Of a stretch of 64,000 nucleotides of DNA, positions 21,978 to 34,419 are shown piece after piece. The stretch lies in assembly GCA_963965975.1 (NCBI GenBank), contig OZ014416.1:5828001-5892000 (forward strand), given 5' to 3'. Position numbers and translations under genes: made by a program. The notes below the pieces were generated by a model. It made no database searches. It saw nothing but the letters and a program-made list of their open reading frames with translations, and was not told where the DNA came from. Each line of letters starts with the position of its first letter. Position 1 is the first letter of the stretch. The stretch comes from Xestospongia bergquistia. Taxonomy: Eukaryota; Porifera; Demospongiae; Haplosclerida; Petrosiidae.

Positions 21978-22099
21978 CTGAAGTAAATTTAAAATTAGTC
22001 TATTTATTAATGGTTCATCCTCTCTGCATAAGTTTACTTGTTTTTTGATTACTTTTTTATAAAGAGTTTGATGTTAGTTGTCACTCTTCTTTATTTCAG

Positions 22100-23566
22100 A
22101 ATGTCTCTAACAATAAAATATTGTGTCATAATATTTCTGAGACATACATCAGACAAGTATTTACATTGACCAGTACAGGCTCTACTTCAGAATATTGTGA
22201 ATTCTTCACTACACTTGAAGCTGTGATGAAGGTAGTAATACATTATATCATTATTAATCATTAGTACATCATTATTACATCATAACCTCACAAGTCATCT
22301 CACTATGTATCCATAATATTAAAGAACTATCAGGAATTAATTGTACAGTTGTTTGCTGAAGGCAGACATGAATATTTTGGTCAAATTATGTTGTCTGACA
22401 GTCATCAACAATGATTGAAGTTGTTAATAGATGTAAGTAGTAGTACACATGTACTGTCTGTATGTCTATGATCTGTCTATATGTTTTTTATCTGCATGTG
22501 TCTTTGTCTGTCTGTGTACATCTTTTTGTCTGTCTATGTCTCTTTGTCTATCTGTACATACCTTTTGCCTGTCTTTATATCTCATTGCCTGTGTTCATAT
22601 GTCTTTGATCATGTTTCTTTGTCAGTCTGTATGTCTATTGTCTGTCTGTGGACTGTTTGTCTGTCTGCCAAGTTATTATATCTGTCTGTTTATACATTTT
22701 TTAATAAACACTTCATTTAGTTTGAGTCATGTTTTAATATTAGGCTAATGATGATGATCATCATCTGCTGCAGTTACTTGCTCTCACAGATTTGTTGTCT
22801 ACATCATCTGAAGGACAATGTAAGATATGCTGTAAATGTCTGCCAAACTATCTACACTGTTGATGAACTAGTGAGGTATATATTAATGTCCTCTTTATGT
22901 AGTCATCAATTCATGCATTCATCCCACCTATTTATTAATTCATTTATTCATCTTTATATTTATTTATTTAGAATTATTAGCAGTAAAGAGATCCCAATCG
23001 AGAGAGAAAAAAGCCATTTTCTCGTCTTCTTAACTGGTCTTATCTCAATACAGAGAAAGACTCACTTGTATCTATTGTTGTCTTATCAAAAAATGAGTAA
23101 GAAAAAGATCATTTAATTTATTTTGAATAAACTATATTTTTGGGGTCATTTGGAACAATGCTCTATTTTGATGGCTTCTTTGCATGAGGGTTTATCTCAT
23201 GGTGATATTGATATAGAGGATGTAAAATTTAAACTGAGAGTTTTATTCTCACAACATCTAAGTCTTACTGTAAGTATGACTATTGCACAATAACCTCACT
23301 CTCTCTCTCTTTCTTTCTTCTCATTTAGTAAGTTTTGGGAAGAAATAACAAGAGATTTAGATACAATGCTGAAGATTCCATCCCTACTGCTATATTTAGT
23401 TGATGGTCTTGTACCATTAGTTACATCATTCTGTATTAAATTGTTTGCTCACAATAGCTCTACACTAACTAGTAAAGTCTATTCTCATTTACTAACACCT
23501 AAAGTACTGGCTGTCTTAAAATCAGTTGGAGATGTAGTAATTGAGAGTGTGACAAATGAAGTCTAA
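22100..23566 (+). pseudogene. IP3-receptor-like gene (RIH-associated region), decaying
   Basis: Exons in order: 22100-22231 (44 codons, CEFFTTLEAVMK, donor GTAGTA); 22325-22432 (36 codons, NYQELIVQLFAEGRHEYF, TGA at codon 30, donor GTAAGT); about 22744-22874 (LLQLLALTDLLSTSSEG, then a frameshift, then TIYTVDELVRY); about 22977-23095 (IPIEREKSHFLVFLTGL); up to 23269 (DIEDVKFKLRVLFSQHLSLT, donor GTAAGT); and 23329-23566 (LDTMLKIPSLLLYLVDGLVP). The succession follows the helical scaffold before the channel of inositol trisphosphate receptors (LVELLAVCTEGKN, then an LDDIVR stretch, then a helix with NFL). A nonsense codon and a shift mark decay. Family call from memory; the last exon is not assigned. 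Confidence 0.5.
22455..22690 (+). repeat. TGTC/TCTG-rich imperfect microsatellite
   Basis: Dense TGTCTGTCTGT, TCTTTGTC and CTATGTCT words. The overlapping Cys/Leu/Ser-rich open frames are artefacts of this composition. Confidence 0.75.
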
Positions 23567-25010
23567 AAAGTAGTAGTAGTAGATGTTTTTGGACAATAGT
23601 TAAACAAGTCATTGTAATTACAATATTTTCTATTTATTTATAATGTAGTTAATGATAACAAAAATTACCATCTGGTACTAGTTTCAATGCACTAGTTAAA
23701 TTGTTTACAGATGATGTAGTTCACACTGCTGATGAGTTAATATTAATGTTTTTCATGAAGTACATTACTATGATAATTCTATAGGTAACTTACTTGTCAT
23801 TTATAAAAAATTAATGGTCTACTGGAATTACTTGAGTATATTTATCCACTAATATGTCCTATTATTTGTCAATTCATTTACCCATTCACTTAGTCCATCA
23901 AACTAGTATCCATTCATTTGTCTGTCCATGTCTTTCTGTTTCCATCCAATCTGCAGCATTCTTTATCAGCAATCACATCAACCTTTCACTTTTAAAGAGA
24001 GTGCTAATCTTGACAATGTCTTACTGACTACACAACACATTTTATCTGGTGTAGTTACAACATAATAATCCAGCAATGTTTGAAGAGTGAGTATTGTTAA
24101 CTGCCACATATGATTAAACAACTATATTCTATTCAGACAGTATAAAAACAAAGTTAAACCTCTCCAAGAAGCACTAGTTCAAAAAATATCACATGAGAAG
24201 GTGGATATGTCACCATTGACAGTTTTTATCATCCATTGTTTCATTCTTCCATCTCTTTATCAGTCCATCCATCAATATTTCCAATAATCCATTAATCTAT
24301 CTATTCATCCATCCATTTATTACTTATTAATATTCATCAGAAAATATAATAATCATTGATGTTATTAATAGTATCTGTTCATATACATATCACTTTCTAT
24401 CATTATATCTTTTACAGGTCATGTTGCATTTGGTACATCCTAAAGATGTAATAGCTGTCCAAGTTTTAATTTCCTTTGAGTTCTACTTTATTTTGGATAT
24501 GATTTTGTTAAGAATGAAATTGGTAAAGACATTTAGAGAAATTTATTTTTATGAATTTTCTCATAAGTCAACTGACAAAACATTGCAACACTAAATTCTT
24601 TATAAGAATTAATGAACTATTAGAGAGTGTTATATCAAGTATTGGACAACCTTTATCAAGGTATGGATAAAATATCTAGATAGATATATGGATTGATAGA
24701 TAGATGGATGAATAGATAGATGAATGGATGGACAAATGGATGAATAGATGGAGACAGTTGGACAAACAGATATACTATGTATCAAATCTTTATTGAAATT
24801 TCCAGGAAGTCATCAGCACATCCAGAGAGACACTTCCTCTTCCTTCTCCTGCTGCTTCACTCACACAACTAATGATAGATGAGGTATACACATAATGTTA
24901 ATTATAATTACAAAAATTACTATACACTTTAGTGATTAATGTTTATTGTTTTTTTGGTTTGTTTGTTTAGACTTTCTTCTCAGAGTCAGCACAACATGAC
25001 CAGGTAAAAG
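23567..25010 (+). pseudogene. Further candidate exons of the IP3R-like gene, with microsatellite
   Basis: Two small clean exons: 24806-24882 (EVISTSRETLPLPSPAASL, donor GTATAC, acceptor TTCCAG) and about 24970-25002 (TFFSESAQHDQ, donor GTAAAA, acceptor TTTAG). A piece near 24419-24530 (VMLHLVHPKDVIAVQVL) is also protein-like. Between them lies an imperfect GATA/GATG microsatellite at 24663-24770 and CATC-rich sequence near 24230-24320. Their link to the upstream gene rests only on strand and order. Confidence 0.3.
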
Positions 25011-25149
25011 TGAGTGTAGACATTTATTTTATAGACACATATTATTGTTATTTGGTATTTATCATATTTAATGACAAACACATTAGACATTTGATTGTCA
25101 TAGCTACAATTATGTTCTGAACAAATGGTCCCTTTACAACAGATTGAAT

Positions 25150-25764
25150 TGAACAGAAAGAATTAATCTTTTATTAATAAATAAATTGACTTACAGTGAT
25201 GTGTATTAGAATTCATTAATTTTATATCATTATTGTTTGATATTTGTTCCATTATAGAATGATAAGTTGTTTATAATAATTTATAATTATATTTAAAGGA
25301 ACAGTATATGATCCTTAATGGACACAATCTACTTCATCTGACAGGAGTAGTGGATAGTTTCGGTCCTCTTTCTTTTTGAAGACTTATTACAATATTTTCA
25401 TGACTCATAATCAATGGAAAAACAAGTATTCTTGTATAATGATAGGTTGTCAGGTAATGCTCTCATGTACTCTTTCAGTCTTCAACAGCAGACAGTGTGG
25501 AAGTATCTCTGAGAAATGTGTGTTAATAATCTACAAGTACAGCTTAATATTGTGTTTGACAGCAGGTTATTAAAAACAATTAAAGCTGACAAATTCATCA
25601 TTTTTTGTTCAAAGACAAATTTAAAATTATATTATAATAATTATTATATAGGAACTCTGTTATTGACTTGTAAACCACATGTTGATTGTATGATGTTGAA
25701 CAAGAGCTATGAATGATTGATTATCTATGATGTAGGACAACATTACTATATACATGGATAGTTA
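25150..25764 (+). repeat. Dispersed module M, copy 2 (next to the large satellite array)
   Basis: Close match to 17820-18424, including the run from AATCAATGGAAAAACAAG to GATGTAGGACAACATTAC, and flowing into satellite units at the same point. Open frames here are mirrored at 18159-18356 and are not genes. Confidence 0.75.
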
Positions 25765-28700
25765 TTAAAATGTATATTATGGACAACTTTAAACCTTAAC
25801 TTACCATCAATAACTCTTTCTTCCTAATATTCAGGGTAAAGACACTACACTCAATTTTATGGTTGCCACGACAACACTCCTAATAGTTATAAAAATGACT
25901 ATTACAGACAACTTTAATCCTTAAGTTACCAGCATTCAGCAATAACTCTTTCTTCTTAATATTCAGGATAAAGACACCACACCTAATTTTACGGTTGCGA
26001 CAACAACACTCCTATGCATAGACGTTAGAAAAATGACTATTACAGATAATTTCAAACCTTAACTTACCAGCAATAACTCTTTCTTCCTAATATTCAGGGT
26101 AAATTCACCACAACCAATTTTACGGTTCCCATGACAACACTCCTATCCATAGAATAGTTATAAAAATGACTATTATAGACAACTTCAAACCTTAACTTAC
26201 CAGCAATAACTCTTTCTTCCTAATATTCAGGGTAAAGACACCACAACCAATTTTACGGTTCCCATGACAACACTCTTATCCATAGAATAGTTATAAAAAT
26301 GACTATTACAGACAATTTCAAACCTTAACTTCTTTCTTCCTAATATTCAGGGTAAAGACACCACACTCAATTTTATGGTTGCCATGACAACACTCCTATC
26401 CATAGAATAGTTATAAAAATGACTATTACAGACAATTTCAAAACTTAACTTACCAGCAATAACTCTTTCTTCCTAATATTCAGGGTAAAGACACTACACT
26501 TAATTTTATGGTTGCCACGACAACACTCCTAATTGTTATAAAAATGACTATTACAGACAACTTTAATCCTTAAGTTACCAGCATTTGGTAATAACTCTTT
26601 CTTCTTAATATTCAGGATAAAGACACCACACCTAATTTTACGGTTGCCACAACAACACTCCTATGCATAGACGTTAGAAAAATGACTATTACAGATAATT
26701 TCAAACCTTAACTTACCAGCAATAACTCTTTCTTCCTAATATTCAGGGTAAAGACACCACAACCAATTTTACGGTTCCCATGACAACACTCCTATCCATA
26801 GAATAGTTATAAAAATGACTATTACAGACAACTTCAAACCTTAACTTCTTTCTTCCTAATATTCAGGGTAAAGACACCACACCCAATTTTATGGTTGCCA
26901 TGACAACACTCCTATCCATACAATAGTTATAAAAATGACTATTACAGACAATTTCAAACCTTAACTTACCAGCAATAACTCTTTCTTCCAAATATACAGG
27001 GTAAAGACATCACACCCAATTTTACGGTTGCCACGACAACACTCCTATCCATAGAATAGTTATAAAAATGACTATTACAGACAATTTCAAACCTTAACTT
27101 ACCAGCAATAACTCTTTCTTCCTAATATACAGGGTAAAGACATCACACCCAATTTTACGGTTGCCACGACAACACTCCTATCCATAGAATAGTTATAAAA
27201 ATGACTATTACAGATAATTTCAAACCTTAACTTACCAGCAATAACTCTTTCTTCCTAATATTCAGGGTAAAGACACCACAACCAATTTTACGGTTCCCAT
27301 GACAACACTCTTATCCATAGAATAGTTATAAAAATGACTATTACAGACAATTTCAAACCTTAACTTCTTTCTTCCTAATATTCAGGGTAAAGACACCACA
27401 CTCAATTTTATGGTTGCCATGACAACACTCCTATCCATAGAATAGTTATAAAAATGACTATTACAGACAATTTCAAAACTTAACTTACCAGCAATAACTC
27501 TTTCTTCCTAATATTCAGGGTAAAGACACTACACTTAATTTTATGGTTGCCACGACAACACTCCTAATTGTTATAAAAATGACTATTACAGACAACTTTA
27601 ATCCTTAAGTTACCAGCATTTGGTAATAACTCTTTCTTCTTAATATTCAGGATAAAGACACCACACCTAATTTTACGGTTGCCACAACAACACTCCTATG
27701 CATAGACGTTAGAAAAATGACTATTACAGATAATTTCAAACATTAACTTACCAGCAATAACTCTTTCTTCCTAATATTCAGGTTAAATTCACCACAACCA
27801 ATTTTACGGTTCCCATGACAACACTCCTATCCATAGAATAGTTATAAAAATGACTATTACAGACAACTTCAAACCTTAACTTCTTTCTTCCTAATATTCA
27901 GGGTAAAGATACCACACCCAATTTTACGGTTGCAATGACAACACTCCTATCCATAGAATAGTTATAAAAATGACTATTACAGACAATTTCAAACCTTAAC
28001 TTACCAGCAATAACTCTTTCTTCCTAATATACAAGGTAAAGACATCACACCCAATTTTATGGTTTCCATGACAACACTCCTATCCATAGAATAGTTATAA
28101 AAATGGCTATTACAGACAACTTTAAACCTATAACTTACCAGCAATAACTCTTTCTTCCAAATATACAGGTTAAAGTCACCAAACAATTTTACGGTTGCCA
28201 TGACAACACTCCTATCCATAGAATAGTTATAAAAATGACTATTACAGACAATTTCAAACCTTAACTTACTAGCAATAACCTTTTCTTCCTAATATTCAGG
28301 GTAAAGACACCACACCCAATTTTATGGTTCCCATGACAACACTCCTATCCATAGAATAGTTATAAAAATGACTATTACAGACAATTTTAAACCTTAACTT
28401 ACCAGCAATAACTCTTTCTTCCTAATATAAAGGGTAAAGACATCACACCCAATTTTACGGTTGCCACAACAACACTCCTATCCATAGAATAGTTATAAAA
28501 ATGACTATTACAGATAATTTCAAACCTTAACTTACCAGCAATAACTCTTTCTTCCTAATATTCAGGGTAAAGACACCACAACCAATTTCACGGTTCCCAT
28601 GACAACACTCCTATCCATAGAATAGTTATAAAAATGACTATTACAGACAACTTTAAACCTTAACTTCTTTCTTCCTAATATTCAGGGTAAAGACACCACA

Positions 28701-30970
28701 CCCAATTTTACGGTTGCCATGACAACACTCCTATCCATACAATAGTTATAAAAATGACTATTACAGACAATTTCAAACCTTAACTTACTAGCAATAACTC
28801 TTTCTTCCTAATATTCAGGGTAAAGACATCACACCCAATTTTACGGTTGCCACGACAACACTCCTATCCATAGAATAGTTATAAAAATGACTATTACAGA
28901 CAATTTCAAACCTTAACTTACCAGCAATAACTCTTTCTTCCTAATATACAAGGTAAAGACATTACACCCAATTTATGGTTGCCATGACAACACTCCTATC
29001 CATACAGTAGTTATAAAAATGGCTATTACAGACAATTTTAAACCTATAACTTACCAGCAATAACTCTTTCTTCCTAATATTCAGGATAAAGACACCAAAT
29101 TTTATGGTTGCCACGACAACACTTCTATGTATAGAATAGTTATAAACATGACTATTACAGACAATTTCAAATCTTAACTTACCAGCAATAACTCTTTCTT
29201 CCTAATATTCAGGGTAAAGACACCACAACCAATTTTACGATTCCCATGACAACACTCCTATCCATAGAATAGTTATAAAAATGACTATTACAGACCACTT
29301 CAAACCTTAACTTCTTTCTTCCTAATATTTAGGGTAAACACACCACACCCAATTTTACGGTTGCAATGACAACACTCCTATCCATAGAATAGTTATAAAA
29401 ATGACTATTACAGACAATTTCAAAACTTAACTTACCAGCAATAACTCTTTGTTCCTAATATACAGGGTAAAGACACCACACCCAATTTTATGGTTCCCAT
29501 GACAACACTCCTATCCATACAATAGTTATAAAAATGACTATTACAGACAATTTCAAACCTTAACTTACCAGCAATAACTCTTTGTTCCTAATATACAGGA
29601 TAAAGACACCACAACCAATTTTACGGTTCCCATGACAACACTCCTATCCATAGAATAGTTATAAAATGACTATTACAGACAATTTCAAACCTTAACTTAC
29701 TAGCAATAACCCTTTCTTCCTAATATTCAGGGTAAAGACACCACACCCAATTTTAAGGTTGCCACGACAACACTCCTATGCATAAAATAGTTATAAAAAT
29801 GACTATTACAGACAATTTCAAACCTTAACTTACTAGTAATAACTCTTTCTTATTAATATACAGGGTAAAGACATCACACCCAATTTTATGGCTGCCACGA
29901 CAACAGTCTTATGCATAGAATAGTTATAAAAATGACTATTACAAACAATTTCAAACCTTAATTTACTAGCAATAACTCTTTCTTCTTAATATTCAGGATA
30001 ACGAAACCATACCCAATTTCATGGTTGCCATGACAACACTCCTATCCATAGAATGGTTATAAAAATGACTATTACAGACAATTTTAAACCTTAACTTACC
30101 AGCAATAACTCTTTCTTCTCAATATTCAGGGTAAAGACATCACACCCAATTTTATGGCTGCCACGACAATAGTCTTATGCATAGAATAGTTATAAAAATG
30201 ACTATTACAAACAATTTCAAAACCTTAATTTACTAGCAATATCACTTTCTTCCTAATATTCAGGGTAAAGACACCATACCCAATTTTATGGTTCCCATGA
30301 CAACACTCCTATGCATAGAATAGTTATAAAAATGACTATCACAGACAACTTTAAACCTTAACTTACTAGTAATAACTCTTTCTTCTTAATATTCAGGGTA
30401 AAGACACCACACCCAATTTTATGGTTACCAACAGTCCTATGCATAGAATTGTTATAAAAATGACTATTACAGACAATTTTAAACCTTAACTTACCAGCAA
30501 TAACTCTTTCTTCTCAATATTCAGGGTAAAGACATCACACCTAATTTTATGGTAGCCTTGACAACACACCTATGCATAGAATAGTTATAAAAATGACTAT
30601 TACAGACAATTTCAAACCTTAATTTACTAGCAATAACTCTTTCTTCTTAATATTCAGGGTAAAGACATCACACCCAAGTTTACTGTTGCCATGACAACAC
30701 ACCTATGCATAGAATAGTTATAAAAATGACTATTACAGACAATCTCAAACGTTAATTTACTAGTAATAACTCTTTTTTCTTAATATTTAGGGTAAAGACA
30801 TCACCCCCATTTTATGGTTGCCACAACAACACATCCATGCATAGAATAGCTATAAAGTTGACTATTACAGACAATTTCAAACCTTAACTTACCAGCAATA
30901 ACTTTTTCTTCCTAATATTCAGGGTAAAATCACCACACAGAATTTTACGGTGGCCATGACAACACACCTA
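25765..30970 (+). repeat. Satellite S array 1, unit about 132 bp, roughly 40 units
   Basis: Each unit contains AATAGTTATAAAAATGACTA, then ACAGACAATTTCAAACCTTA, then AACTCTTTCTTCC, then TAATATTCAGGGTAAAGACA, then ACGGTTGCCATGACAACACT, then CCTATCCATAGA. Normal units are 132-133 bp; a shorter form of about 115 bp lacks the TACCAGCAATAACT part (near 26330, 26845, 27363, 27880, 28668, 29310). A higher-order block of about 1035 bp repeats (for example ACACTACACTTAAT at 26491 and 27526). The far end is more diverged. No protein is encoded; small minus-strand frames are artefacts. Confidence 0.97.
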
Positions 30971-31463
30971 CAGGGTTTCATTTAGAAAAAATCGACAAGG
31001 GGGGGGGGCAAAATAATACTTAGAGAAAATTTAGGGGGGCGAAGGGACTGTGCGTGAAAGTGTGCCCTCTAGGGGTGTCTTGCAGCATACCGCCTAGAAA
31101 ATTTTTGAATTTTAGACACTCTGAGATCACTTCTGGCACATTTTCAGACCACTTGTGGTTTTCAAATGACATGATGAGATGACCATATTTCTGGTGCTGA
31201 TAAGACATTTAACACCTATAGACCTTGGTGCTGATAAGGCACTTAGGAGTAATTTAACATTCATAGACTATTACGTGTACATTCTCCTTGTGTTTAGCCT
31301 AGGGTTATATTATGCTGTATATTCCTTGCGTTGAGTTTCAGCTCTATATTCATTACATCCAATTACCCCTTAAAAAAAGGCTAACCTAATTTCCAAGGGA
31401 GGGTGAGACTCTGGCAAGGGGGGGCAAATGCCCCTCCCTCTTTCCCCCCTAAATGAAACCCTG
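30971..31463. mobile_element. MITE-like element T1, copy 1 (15-bp terminal inverted repeats)
   Basis: The ends are CAGGGTTTCATTTAG (30971-30985) and its exact reverse complement (31449-31463). The 493-bp interior has no transposase; it has G-runs inside both ends. It interrupts the end of satellite array 1. CAG...CTG termini suggest a hAT-like source, but no 8-bp target duplication is visible, so the superfamily is open. Related pieces are at 40198-40314 and 45730-46147. Confidence 0.8.
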
Positions 31464-31766
31464 AAATGGGACAATTGTACATTTTATTAGATGAAATGGG
31501 ATTAGACAAAATGGCTATAAACTGCCACTACGCCCAATTTTACAGTTGCCATGACAACACTCGAATAGTTATAAAAATGACTATTACAGACAATTTCAAA
31601 CCTTAAGTTACCAGCAATAACTCTTTCTTTCTTCCAAATATTCAGGGAAAAGACACCACACCTAATTGTATGGTTGTTTTCTATTATATTTTGTGTTACT
31701 TATTACATGTTTGAACCATATTGCTTATGTTATCAGTTTTGTGTATGTGTGTGTGTGTGTATATAT
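31464..31766 (+). repeat. Satellite tail and 3' flank of array 1
   Basis: About 65 bp of non-satellite sequence (AAATGGGACAATTGTACATT...) is followed by one to two degenerate satellite units ending near 31665, then a unique flank (GTTTTCTATTATATTTTGTG) ending in a GT/TA microsatellite. The same order recurs at 40315-40740. Confidence 0.75.
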
Positions 31767-32311
31767 CAGACCTCTCAACTTGAGAGAGACGACTACAGTG
31801 TGACTCATTAATGTTCATATGTATTGCTCATGAATCTCATTAATTCCGCTACATATATGCATGTCCATGTGGGTGTGTGCATACCGTGCACGCATACAGC
31901 ATAATATTAACTGAAGTTGATCATTGTACATGTCTTGCATCATATCAAAATGCATCATTATCACTTATTTAAAATTAATGTCCAAAATTTAAGTACATGA
32001 ATGTATAAACACTCATACATAGAATTCAAACAATGACAGTCGTCCTTGCATATACAAACATAGCACATAGTTAAGAAGACTTGTGTTATAGAGCTTAGTG
32101 GCTTTCTTAGCTTTTTCAACTAGGCTTTTGGTTGGCTCCCACAGTAATGGGGGGATCATCTATGTGCGTCTTAACGACTATAATTGACTATAACGAAGCC
32201 ACGTCCCCAAGGCAGAGGTGTGGCCACAGGTTTGGGGAAAAATTTCCGTGAGAAATGAAACCATTGCCATGTGACCGTGTGATTTAGCCCCAAACCGTGT
32301 GAGTTGAGAGG

Positions 32312-32315
<4 letters not shown>
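31767..32315. mobile_element. MITE-like element T2 inserted in a TA microsatellite
   Basis: A 549-bp element with 14-bp terminal inverted repeats, CAGACCTCTCAACT and its complement. It is flanked by ATATAT on both sides. The duplicate locus at about 40735 has an uninterrupted TA run, so it represents the empty site. No transposase frame is present. The CAG/CTG ends again suggest hAT, though TA duplication by another superfamily is possible. Confidence 0.8.
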
Positions 32316-33430
<1,115 letters not shown>

Positions 33431-33439
33431 TTAAGTAAT

Positions 33440-34410
33440 TAAGGCAATTATAGTCAATTGATTCAATTTTCATTAAAATAAGATAGAATTACCACAGAAA
33501 TTGCCATTATTTCAAGCTATGTGAAATTGAGAACTTTATAAATGGTTTCAAGGACAAAAGGTTTAGGAAGAGACAATAGTTTCATCAGATGTTAAAGTAA
33601 GTAACTATAATAAGTTTATTTTAATTATTAAATAATTATTGTCAAAATACCATCAGAAGATTATATAAAATATTATAGACAACAAAGATTTTGAATGGAC
33701 ATTTGAGTATGTCATATTCTTTCATTTATGTAGCTTTGCTTATTTTCCAAGCCATTCAATGATAAAGTGGACATTCAGTTACCGCTGAAGTGAAATCCTT
33801 AGTAAATACTTTTATCACTGAAAATGAAAGGTATGTTGTTATAGTTTTCTGAACAACTGTATTATTTATATTTTAATTAATAGGAGCATATCATACATAC
33901 TTTCAAAGTTAAAAAATGTCTTACAAGCAAAGATATAATGGAAAGTATGCACAAAAGAATGATATACAACAGAGAAGAAATAGACTTACAAAAGTAATCT
34001 TTGATATGCTTGATAAAAACATTAATATAAACATCTATTAATATAGAACTACCTGTTTACTGGCTTCTATTAAAAGAACAGAAGAAATATTGGAAGTAGA
34101 GCCTTGTTGTGGAATTGATGAGTAGAAATGAAACTGAAAATGAAGTAAATGAAGTCAATTTTTAGCTACTTAGCCTCTTCCATGGAGATCAGAAATAGTC
34201 ACATGACTATCTGTAGTCTAGACAAAAGGGAATATTTGTTAAAATCTACTAGAGGAAGAAATGTGATGTTTAAAAGATGATAGCTTTGCTATTCAATTAT
34301 CCATTAGAGTTGACATTGAAGTAAATAACTTAGCAACATTTGACAATTATGTTTTTTGTTTTTAAATTGATTTAACTTGTTCATTTATCAAATTTATAGC
34401 TTTTTTAACA
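33440..34410 (+). repeat. Segment G, copy 1 (counterpart of 51420-52060)
   Basis: Shares GAACTTnATAA, GGTTTCAAGG, AGGTTTAG.AAGAGACAA and GTAATCTTTGATATGCTTGAT with 51530-51990. The copy at 51470-51612 keeps an open exon; here it is broken by indels and stops. Otherwise AT-rich with no gene. Confidence 0.55.
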
Positions 34411-34419
34411 AGCAAGTAG

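Noticed and set aside
18786..22099. Terminal inverted repeats bounding the 321-aa gene and the transposase as one transposon
   Set aside because: I compared the GC-richer start (ACGTAACCGGGATTGG...) with the right side up to 22099 and saw no complementary end.
22449..22748. Cys/Leu-rich plus-strand frames that look like membrane proteins
   Set aside because: They are translations of a TGTC/TCTG microsatellite.
31020..31208. 62-codon minus frame in the T1 MITE
   Set aside because: Lies within a non-coding MITE; other copies do not keep it open.
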